Assembly: GCA_032173965.1 (NCBI GenBank)
Contig: CM063284.1
Coordinates: 63,734,863 to 63,798,862 of the forward strand
Length of the DNA stretch: 64,000 nt
Direction of reading: 5' to 3'
From: Sitta carolinensis
Taxonomy: Eukaryota > Chordata > Aves > Passeriformes > Sittidae
Below, piece after piece: positions 54,396 through 64,000 of this stretch (positions are counted from its first letter, which is position 1; each line of letters begins with the position of its first letter). The translations under genes were made by a program, and so were the position numbers. Under the pieces are notes generated by a model. It had not been told where the DNA came from. It ran no database searches and saw only the letters and a list, made by a program, of their open reading frames with translations.

Positions 54396-57300
54396 ACGCG
54401 AAGACGCTGGGAAGCGTTTCCCAGTGCGCAGGGTGTCCCGGGCTAGGACCCCATCATGGGGGGTACTAAGGGAAGTCACAGCAAACCTGGGGCGATGGGT
54501 GCGTTTCCCCTCGCTTGGGTTTAACCCCCGTGTGACCTGCGTGTGCGGAGCCCTGGAGTCCCTCTGGAGCTCTGTGTTCCTGCTGGACACTGTCAGCTGG
54601 AGCAGTTCGGTAGTTCTCTCTCATCAGGGATCGGGAAAGACCCCGGGAAATCAATCCCGTAAGGATCGATTGTATCCACAAAAAAAGATGGCTGCCTCAA
54701 GATCGAAGGTGCCTTCTCGTTTACCCCACATAACCCCAAGGTTAACAAAGGATTTAGTTTGACTAAAGAAGGAATTATATTGTGTTGAGGGATGAAAAGA
54801 GGATTAAGGTTTCCTCCAGGGGACATGGAGTTGTAAGAGAGACTGAGGTAGAAAGGGAAAGTGAAACAGGGAGCCTGTGTTTACTATGGGCCTGTGGCCA
54901 GGGATTTTGAGGGCAACAACTAAGCAAAACTTCTTTGCCGTAATAAGGTGTGAGAGGCCCTCTTGGTAGAAAGTTGATCTCTGGCAAGTAATTTTTAATT
55001 TGTGATGAACACTGTCCCAGCCGAGTAACTCCTCATCGTGTGCAATTACTGCACATAAAGAATGTGGGCATTTTCAAGCCATTTTCTGGACCTATGGATC
55101 CTTCGTTAAAATTCACTGTGCCGGCCTGGCAAACAGGTGGAGCTGTCCTCCACCGAGTGAGTGGCAGGCACATGGCTCCTTCAAGTGCAGTGTTTTGTAT
55201 ATTTAGCAGGGTGCAGGCTGTGGAAAGAAGGGCTGCTGGGAAGAGAAAACGATAGGAGGAACATGAGCTGATATGGCAGGGTTGTAACGGGTGGCTATGA
55301 TGAACTGTTAAAACATTGCAGATGAGAAAAAGTGCGTGTCATGAGGGGGTCACTGAAAACCGATGAAGGTTAAGAAATTGGACGCCATCACTGAGGCTGT
55401 GGCAACAGGGATAAACAGAGTCTGCGAGAGCCAGATCTGAAATGGACAGCCCCAGTCTGCTTCAAAACAAGAATATAAATAAATAGTTCTGGCAGAGGAA
55501 CAGAGGCAGCGTACTACAGTGCCTGTTACCCAGCAAGCTGCTGCTTTGAAGCTTATATCAGGAAGCGGCTGCTTCTCTGGTGTGAATGCCTCATTTTGCA
55601 CAAGGATAGCTTTTTATTCAGTGACTAGAATTAAGTCAGCTTCCTAGAGAGACCATTTGGGATGTTTGCAGATCTTCTTGTAGGTTTGCAGTGTTGGTAC
55701 TTGTTTCTGGTTCCTTGCGCTGTCTTCATTTTCCATGGTCGTTTTCTCCTTTTGAAAAGAAATCAGAAAATGTGATGCTTGAATTCAAATACAGAAATTG
55801 GTTAGAGCAAATACGGGAGTGGGAGCAGCATTATCTGTCTGTGGAGTCTTGGTACTCACATAGCCTTTTCTTTCCTTGGCTGGGCTTACTCATGCACGCT
55901 GTCCATTGCAAATTCACTAGACAAGTGGTGAACTTCTTGTAGGAAGTTGTTAATTTATTTTTTTAAATTTAAGTCCATGAGAACAGCACAATTTGCTAAA
56001 ATAGATAGAGAGAATAGCAACCAGCACGATCTGGTCATCAGAGTGTTGACTGATTTCCACATTAGGAAAAACCTAAATATACCATGATAATTCAGTATGG
56101 AGAAGAAGCAGCTGTGGAGGATATACTGAAAGTCCATGAAGTGAGGAGTGGAACCCAAAAGGTGAAACTGAATAGTGGCTGTTGCTTGTCTCTCATAAAA
56201 CAAGAAAGAGCACTGAATGTATTTACCAGCCAAAGGTTGTAGTTTTTATGCAACGTATTATTTGTCTTATTGCTGTTGGATATTGGAGAGGCTAAAGATG
56301 TGAAGGACTAAAAAATTACAAGGCAAGTTCTTGCCTTGTGTCTATTTGCCAGTATTTTGATATCTTTTCTGAAACTTAACTCTTGTCCTTTCTGAAGTTC
56401 TCTTGAAAGAGATGTTTTTTCCTTTGTAAAACTGTAGGGCAGTGTTTCTGGTGTTAGTATCTGTGTAGAATTGGTTGTGGAATACTCACTCTTGTGCCCC
56501 CCTTTCCCCGTCCCCTTGAGTTCTAGTTAATACATTGTATTAAGAGGGAGTAAAGTAAATTAAATTTTCATACCTGTTTCATACCTATCTTCATACTATT
56601 TTCTAATATTAGCTGCAGCTACAATTCCTGTAAGAATGGTTTGTCATCTATGATGGCTGGAGAATTAGACCTCTGATAGTAAATGGGAGAAGGGGAAGTC
56701 TCCATTAATATATATCTTAGCTTGTTCACTAAAGTGACCCCTTCACTTATGAGCTTATACTAGAGTATTCACAGTTTATCACTAAGCACTAAGTTCTTTC
56801 TCTTACACAATTCAGTAATAAATCCTTCACAATATTAATCAGAATCTAGCCTGCAATTTGAAGTGCTCAAAATGTGTTTTAATTTAATAGTAAAAAATCC
56901 TGTGTTTTTTCTGTTGTTTTCCTTCTCATGATGGATTTCAGTTTAGTTCAGGTCTCCAAATGTTACTGTGTTAAAGTTGCAGTAAGGATTAGTGAAAACT
57001 GAAAGAGCCTTCATTTTCCATAGAGACTAAACTAATATCTTAGAGTTGTTAATTTCTTTTTTTCCCCTTTTGAGCATTTTTCCCCTAGGTAGGAAGATCC
57101 TACATAGGCCAGAGAGAACTGATCTAATTTGATAATACCTCTTGCAGTTGTAAGGAAAAAAATGCCTGATGTTACTGTGATCATTTACCGTGAAGGCAGA
57201 TAAAATTTTAAGACATTAACTTAGAAACTATCATCTTCTTGGTTTAGTATGGTATGATTGTTCATATTTTATGGCAAGCGTGCTGGTAACCCTGACCAAA

Positions 57301-60300
57301 AGAGCATACTGTATTATATTGTCATTTACCTTAAAGACTGGGACAAAGTCCTCTATGCCTTGGAAACAGAGGGAGTTGCAGTTCTGACTTCTGCAGAGTT
57401 AGGACTTCGACTTGAGTTTCCTAGGCAGCCATACAAACAGCTGAGGTTACTTCTGTGTACAGTAACCCAGAGCCCTCATTGTCCTTTCTTTCCAAGCCCT
57501 TCTGTCTTGTTCCTTCTCTTTTTAAAATATTATTTTGATTCTTTTTCTTAAGTAAGAGCTCTATTTAATGCAGAAAACATTCTTTTGAATTTTTTTCTTG
57601 TTTCTTTTTCCTAAAGGCAGAAGTTGTAAAATAAAAATTAATGATGTAATAGTGGAACAAAAGGAACAGGAAATGTGAGGAAAATCGAGAAGCTGTGTCT
57701 AACTGTGCTGTGTCTGAAATCTGTGGCTAAACTGGTGGGAGATTACAGTCAGTTACGTAAAAGAATGCGTGTCTGTTCACTGCAGGTCGACCTCATGCGC
57801 ACCTTCACCTTCCGTAACTCCAAGCAGACATACACGGGAATTCCCATTATAGTGGCGAACATGGACACTGTGGGGACATTTGAAATGGCTGTGGTTATGG
57901 CAAAAGTAAGTCTTAACTCTCATTTCGGCAACAGTTGGGAAGCTGCTGGGTGACAGTGAGCAGCCTTTGTTAATTTTTAGCGAAGTTTGTTAAGAGTTTA
58001 AAACTCCAGAATAAGAAAAAGCAGGCATGCTTTTACAACAACACAGTTACCACAAACAGGGCTCCTGGTATAAGGAAGTTTCAGTGGAGGTGCTTCCATA
58101 CTGGGAAGCTTCCATCTTGGGTGTATCTCAGCTTCAGGAAGAGCTTCTAGAGCTTAGTTGTTGAGGTCCTTTTGTGCTCCCCGCCAGAAAAAAATATATT
58201 AACAGACAAGTTTTGAAAGTGTAGGTTACAGGATAAAGCTGCAGCACTTTCTAAGTTAATGAGCCTCTTTCAAATTAAAACTGCTGACAGTAGCTTAATG
58301 AAGCATATTATAAACCTGGTCCTGAAAGGTTGGCTAAGTATGCCAAGTTGCTTTTGAAAAGCTGTTTATAGCTGCCTGGTCTGTTATTCATTGTTACTGT
58401 TTTTTCCGAGCAGGATGAGCCTATACTTAAAAGGGGTTTTTCTAATGCCTTATTTTGCAGCTGAGGGAAAAATTACTAACTCGTACATTAATATCAGTCC
58501 TCTTGGTTTTTTGCTAGCATGCAATGTTCACTGCAATTCACAAGCATTATTCTCTGGAAGAATGGAAACTGTTTGCTGCCAATCACCCAGAATGCCTTGA
58601 GGTACATTTTTCTACTGTAAATTATTACGGTTTATTGCTTTGTTCTGAACTCACATACACTGGAGTCTCTTGGGAATACTGTTGTCAAGTGAGGTTTTGA
58701 GGAATGAAGATATTTGCTCTTCTTAAATTCATCAAGGGAAGTAGTTTGTCCTGATTTAAAAGAACAGCTGTGTGAGTCCATTACAAAAGTGCTTATATTA
58801 ACATGCAAAAAAGCAAAGTTTATATATGCCTGGAATGGAAACAGGGAAGTATCCTGAGCTAAGAAGGAGGAAATACTTAGGAGTAGATATGAGTGCTGTG
58901 CTTCTGCTGCTGTTGGGGGGTGTGGTAGTGCACCAATGTGAATAGTTTCAAGTAACCTAACCACAGGCTGGTCCTGCACACTCTTGTGCCAGGCTAAGTG
59001 TGCAAGTGGATCTGGAGTCTGCAGGCTGGAGGGGCCCAGGCAGGGATGAGCATTGAAAATTGTCAGTGCTCTTGTGTCCTCCACTTGCCTTCTTGCACCA
59101 GAGCTCACTTTGTGCTATTCCTGGCTGTACTATCCCGCTTGTTCTCAGGGTCCTAGCCCAAGTCATTATATTTAGTAAATTTAAGCATTGACTTAAGTTG
59201 TGACTTTCTCACATTCAGACTTCTTCATTTCTTCTGGCAGGCCCTTGAGAGGTGCTGTAAGTGTGCCTGGCCATCTCCCCTTCCTATTCAAAGTTCAGTG
59301 CAGTTTTTGATCTTTCTCTGTATAGAAAAGAATACCACACATCTGGATTGTATCTTTACCTGTGGTGCATTTTAGAATTATATATAAATTATTTATAAAT
59401 TTATTTATATATATATATTTATATATATATATATAAATTTAGAATTATATTATAAAGGCTATTGATTACAGAGTTGTCTGAAACTGAGCCTAGCACTTCA
59501 GCTAATGGGAATTACTTATATGCCACCAGAGAGTAGAAAGTGGTTCCAGGAAGGTCCTGTGTCTGAACACTTTGAAACTTCACTTATTTGTGGTACATAA
59601 TGACTGGAATAGGATCTCCTATTTATATAGTGATTAAATACTGACTTGCACTGTGACCTTGGATTTCTGCAGAGGTTTTGTAGGCCAACAGCTGTGGAAA
59701 CTATTTTTCTTTTGGAAAGAACTCATTGGAAGACAAAGGAAGAAGCAATCTGCTTGTTTTCAATGGTAGCTGACCCTGCTTGAGAACCCGGAGGACCCTT
59801 CCAAACAAAATTATTCTGAAATTCTGTAGATCACAGGAGTGTTTGGTGAACTTAAAGACTCAGATTTTACTGTCTAACAGTGCCCCAGGTTTTGCCTCTC
59901 TAACTTCCTGGAAGTATACCAAGATAGGGCTTCGTCTGTGTTCATGTTAATATGAACCTTGATTGATCTCAGATGATTATATATGCCTGTGACAATCCAC
60001 TTGTGAATGAATGCTAGAATGCTAATTTCCCTCTCTTTTATATCGTTTAAACAAGACAGAAATAGCCCACTGATTTTCTCAGGAAGGTATTTCATATTAC
60101 ATAGTGTGATTTTTCACTTGTTACCAGCACAAGTCCTGCCAAAACTATGCAGGAAAAGACATACAAAATGTGTGTGTTTATTTCAGTTTTTGCAACCTAC
60201 TACTCTGTGTTTTTCCTCTCTTTTTTTTTTAGCATGTAGCAGCAAGCTCAGGTAGTGGACAAGATGATTTGAAAAAGTTAACAAGTATTCTAGAAGCCAT

Positions 60301-60406
60301 TCCAGCTATCAAATACATCTGCCTGGATGTGGCAAATGGCTATTCAGAGTATTTTGTGGAGTTTGTGAAGTCCGTCCGTGCCCTGTTCCCACATCACACC
60401 ATTATG
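53747..60406 (+). CDS. GMPR: GMPR (GMP reductase 1), 5' part, four coding exons
   Basis: Exons 53747-53833, 57786-57905, 58518-58601 and 60233-60406 give residues 1-155 of a protein that is 345 residues in human. The enzyme carries out NADPH-dependent reductive deamination of GMP to IMP in the cytosol, as a tetramer of TIM barrels related to IMP dehydrogenase. Visible here are NADPH-contact positions Ser26-Arg27, Lys78 and Asp129-Val130-Ala131. The catalytic cysteine (Cys186 in human) and the C-terminal half must lie beyond the window; I find no exon 5 before 64000. All four exons end on whole codons with GT donors and AG acceptors. The ATG has G at -3 and is the first AUG after the inferred start. 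GMPR2 is a possible paralogue, but the MYLIP neighbourhood and the sequence fit GMPR. Confidence 0.95.
53834..57785 (+). other. GMPR intron 1
   Basis: 3.95 kb. Its first part is CpG island; then a 45-base A run at 54350-54394, GC-moderate sequence to about 54560, and AT-rich unique sequence. No nested gene seen. Confidence 0.75.
54350..54394 (+). repeat. Poly(A) run of 45
   Basis: Uninterrupted A run between GTGTTCTTT and CACGCG. No retroelement body is recognisable upstream. Its true length is uncertain in any sequencing technology. Confidence 0.9.
57786..57905 (+). CDS. GMPR: GMPR coding exon 2 (residues 30-69)
   Basis: [20 protein letters not shown] then the conserved [15 protein letters not shown] barrel segment. 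Acceptor CTGCAG, donor AAA/GTAAGT. Confidence 0.95.
58518..58601 (+). CDS. GMPR: GMPR coding exon 3 (residues 70-97)
   Basis: [20 protein letters not shown] then ANHPECLE; contains Lys78, an NADPH-contact position in human. Acceptor TTGCTAG, donor GAG/GTACAT. Confidence 0.95.
59371..59450. repeat. AT-rich tract between 13-bp direct repeats
   Basis: TTTAGAATTATAT at 59371-59383 and again at 59438-59450 flank an almost pure A/T stretch with (TA)n and TTTATA units, in GMPR intron 3. Probably a replication-slippage product. Confidence 0.8.
60233..60406 (+). CDS. GMPR: GMPR coding exon 4 (residues 98-155)
   Basis: [20 protein letters not shown], then [19 protein letters not shown] and HHTIM. Includes the DVA NADPH-binding triplet at 129-131. 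Strong polypyrimidine-AG acceptor; donor ATG/GTAAGT. The next exon is outside the window. Confidence 0.95.
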
Positions 60407-63400
60407 GTAAGTGTGTAGAAAGGGTGGAGGGTGTGTGTGTGTGAATTCTGTCCAGGATCAGGACCCAGAGTTTGACTGGTAGGCATCAGAAGCCAGAAGA
60501 GGAAGGGAAGCAAGGAAGGATGTTTAATAACAATTTGGCATTGTCCATCTTCCATTGCTGATGATGTCTGTGGGAATGTTTAATGTGTGCTCTGATACAG
60601 CTGTCTGATTAAGTTGGCATAGAGGACTGGGTGGATCCAGTTCTTTTCCTACTCATGTGCTCCTTCCCACACTAGATGAGACCTCTAATCGTTAAGTGTT
60701 TAGGTTTATTTTGGTGATTCCAGGCAGAAGTTCGCTGTGGGAATGTGCCAACATTTCTGGCCAGCTGGGGCCAAGTACTGTTAGATCACTAGAAAGACAG
60801 CTCAATGCAGACTGATCCTTGTCCACGATAAGAATGAGAGGGATGTTGGGCAGTTGCGAATAGCATTATCAGGGAGCAAAATGGTCAATGCTGGGGCTTT
60901 TCATGGTGCTTTCTGTGATGTTACTATCTCATCTCAGAGTGGTAATTCCATGCTTCCTTGAACCCTTCTGCACTAAGAATAGGGTTTTTGCATGGACATG
61001 GAACTCCTAGCAGCAGAGCACTTTCCCAGGGCCCTTGAAGAAATGTGTCTGAACTATTTCCATGAAAATAGCAGAAATCCTCAAACAAGCAGCAGATCTA
61101 TAATGAGGCTATCTGCCTTTCTTCAAGCCAGTGTAACAAAAAATCATGTGTTTAGGCAACGCTTGCCTGCCTTCCCATGTCAGAGATAAAGCTTCATGCC
61201 TGTAAAGTAAATGTGAAGTAAGAATGTTCTTAAATGCTCATTCTCCCTTTATTCAATAGAGAGTAACATGTTCAAGCAGTTCAGAGGAGGATGCATTCCT
61301 TTCTCCCGTGTTGGAGGAAGGCAGTGTTCTTGCTTCTGAATGACGAAAACTGAAGTAGCTGGAATGCTTGTTGGATTCTGGGTTAATTCACAGGCTAATG
61401 AATAGGCATTCTTCAGCAGCTTCAGGAGAGGTGGGAACCATTTTGGTATGGTCATATGCTTTGGAGAGAGATATTTTGGAACTACAAAATGATAAATGTG
61501 GGCCTTCTGAGCTTTCTGTTTCATGTTTGCTGCAGTGAGGGAAGAAGCTGTTTCCTTGCTTTGGATCTGAAGTATTGTCCCTAGTGACATGATTACTCCA
61601 TTGTCTTTGTCTTTGAAGAGTTGTGGGAGGGAGCTTAAATTTCATAGTTAAAGCCAAAGATCATCTCTGTCAGGAGTGGAAAGAAAACCGTGTGTCATGC
61701 CCTCCTCCACCTCCCCACAGATTGCTGACTTTGCTGACTGAGGAGGGAACTCAACCAAGATGAATTCCTCAGAAGGCAGAGAAGGTCAATGTCAAAGTCA
61801 GATATCAAGCCCAGATTTTAGTCCAGAGTTCTTAGGCCAGTCTCATCCACCATGCATGTCTGTTCAGCTGCCTTCCTAGTGTCTCTTGGTTTTGTGGCTA
61901 AGGTTATTGTTACTTCAGGTCTCATTGTCCTGACAGCACCACCTCTTGAGCACATTTATAGCCCTGACCTGTTCAGTTGCCTTCTCTGATTGTAGCTCCT
62001 TTCTCTGAACTTGGCTTAATACAGCTCATATTTTTCATCTCTGTGCAGCAATAATTTCCACTCGTAAAAGCATGCGAACAAACTCAAGGTGTTCAAAAAC
62101 CTTCAGTTTTCCAAAGCCTCCCGAGTCTGTTCAGTCCCTGAAGGCCTCTGATTCAACTAGAGACACCCACCTCTGCCCTGCTTCCAAATGAATTTACATT
62201 CTGTGCCAAAATGGCCTTTTGAAGCTGTTCCTGGCTGAAATGCAGGAGCTGGTCTAGGCTCCATTTAGTGGTAATCTGGAAGACATGTCCTGCTGCTACC
62301 TGTTCTGACAGCTTTGATGTGTCTGTGCTATGCCTGCAGTGTGTTCTCTGCTGTTGGGGCTTCCAAACAAAAGGGTTAGGAGTTAAATAGGAGGTACAAA
62401 AATAAAGACGATTTCTCATAGCTGAAAGTGATCTCCAGGATCTTGCAGGCTGTCTTGTGTTGCTTTCCTCAGCATGACTATTCATTCCACAGTCAGCTGC
62501 GTGCAATACATAACAGTAACCCAACCCTGGATCTCAGGGAATGTGTGTTCCCAGGGGCCACGTAATAGGTTCAGCTTTGAGGTTGAAAGGGGATGTGCAG
62601 AGCAACTGTGGTTAATGTAAAACTCTCTGTGGCAGATACATCCCCAAGGATGTCTCTTGTGTAACAACCTTTCATATGCATGTTTCTGTCTTTTTGAATA
62701 CTTACTTTTATAATCACATTATGTTATTTTCTTCTGCCTGGTTATGACACGAGTTTTTTTGTTACTGCATTTTTGTGTAATTTTACAAAGAAGATCAGTT
62801 TTTCCTTGGAGCACAAAGGGTAGGGAAGACAAGTGGGAACAAAGGTACAACATGACTTGTCTTAAATCACTCATCAGTTTGGGAATGGGGGTAGAAGGAG
62901 TATTTGAGTCTTCTGAGTGTTTCACAAGTGCCTCCCAGAACCAGGAAAATCCCGAGGAGGATCACCCGTTGGAGTGTTTTGCTGTTGTGCAGCTTTATGT
63001 GCATTAATTGAACTTGCTTGCTCAAGTCTAAAGAAAACCTTTAGTCAACATTCATGATGGAGGATCAGAGCCTTTATATTACATGCTGCATAATCCTTAT
63101 TTATTAGTTTAACTATAGACTTTAGGGTTATTCTATCACCCTGAAAGTTTGTTTACAAGCTAAGTTATCTTTGCCAGCAAGGTTTGCCAAGTTTTTATCC
63201 TGAATGTTTTTTGCATGGTGTTCCTCTGTTTATTACAGAAGAGCAATTCTGAGGGGAGCAGGGAGTGTGGCAGGAAGAAGACTGAGGCAGGAACACAATT
63301 GGAGATACAATAGCACCCACAAGATGTGGGCCAGAGAAGGAAACAAGTGGAATTGCAGAGCAGAAGCAGAGGGAAACAGCAGGAGCCAGAAACTGTTACT

Positions 63401-64000
63401 CCTCCTTGGAGTCAGTAGCAGAACTTTTCTGGGCCTTAGTTGGAGGCAGGACTCAGAGAAAGCCACTTGGACTGCTCCGAGTTCATCCTTGGAACACACA
63501 CTAGAGTAAATTCAGTCATGGCATGTCCACCAGGGCTGATGTCTCAGAACAGGGGCCAGGCAGGATCCCAGTATAGGAGAGAGTGATGCTGCTGAGCCTC
63601 TCGGGTCAGGCACAGTACCGAGTGCAAGCACCCACTGTGTAAGGCTCAGCCTTGCAAAGGGTTTCTCCCTCCATCTCATAGTTAAGCACCCCTTGCTTTC
63701 GTGGGTGGGAAGTGTCCTTTGGCCGTCTTCCTGATAATGTGGAGGCACAGACTGTGCTTTCCTCTAGGATACAAGAAAAAAGTTTGAGAACTGTTGTCAT
63801 AGACACTTCTCCCCAGCTCGATCCATTGCCATTTGCCAGCAGCTTTCAATCAGTGCAGCAGTGTTCCTGTCTTAGGCAGTATGAATTGATATTTATAGCA
63901 GGCTTTCATGAGGCACAGTATCAAATGCCTGACTGAAATTCAGAGCCACTGCCCTACTGTGTTCACTAATTTTGTATCTCTGTTAGAGAAGCCATAGTCT
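60407..64000 (+). other. GMPR intron 4, runs off the window
   Basis: Begins GTAAGT. No segment encoding the AGNVVTGEMVEEL stretch expected at the start of the next exon is visible, so the intron is at least 3.6 kb. No repeats or nested gene recognised. Confidence 0.75.

Noticed and set aside
53600..54469. 289-codon frame through GMPR exon 1 into the intron
   Set aside because: It has no ATG before 53747, and the part after 53833 is intron that ends in a poly(A)-coded lysine run. Splicing at 53833 to 57786 restores the conserved protein.

Overview
This is nuclear DNA from a vertebrate, almost certainly a bird. The evidence is intron-split genes with GT-AG splice sites, CpG-island promoters, and several CR1 LINE fragments of the avian type, whose 3' ends read ATTCTGTGA-like on one strand or other. 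Two genes can be supported, both on the + strand. They are MYLIP (IDOL, a FERM-RING E3 ubiquitin ligase), complete at 2825-16591 in seven coding exons, and the 5' half of GMPR (GMP reductase 1), with four coding exons at 53747-60406 and the rest beyond the right edge. The pair has the same order and orientation as at human 6p22.3, so this is a conserved syntenic block. The MYLIP stop and GMPR start are about 37.2 kb apart.

Layout: 1-1899 is upstream sequence with no gene seen. At 1900-2255 a CR1 fragment abuts the MYLIP CpG-island promoter (about 2330-3180), which has two inverted CCAAT boxes, GC boxes and a TATA-like element. MYLIP exon 1 starts at the first ATG after it. Introns 1 to 6 follow; intron 2 is large (8.5 kb) and holds a small GC-rich island bracketed by a 15-bp direct repeat. 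The 3'UTR probably ends near 17880. From about 17900 to 53000 I see no gene: the stretch holds CR1 relics, simple repeats, one orphan CpG island (about 41826-42195) with a CTCF-like motif, and one unusually long unexplained ORF (36543-37181). The GMPR CpG island (about 53020-54280) has two TATA-type elements, and GMPR runs off the window in intron 4.

The two genes are not known to share a pathway. MYLIP tags lipoprotein receptors (LDLR, VLDLR, LRP8) for lysosomal degradation and is an LXR target in mammals. GMPR converts GMP to IMP in purine interconversion.

The most notable observation is in MYLIP exon 6. As written it carries two single-base length changes in A runs (one extra A at 15840-15843, one missing A near 15948-15949), which put a stop before the RING domain. 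Everything around them is conserved, so a sequence or assembly error is more likely than gene loss. No novel multi-gene system was found, and nothing prokaryotic (operon, CRISPR, phage) is present.
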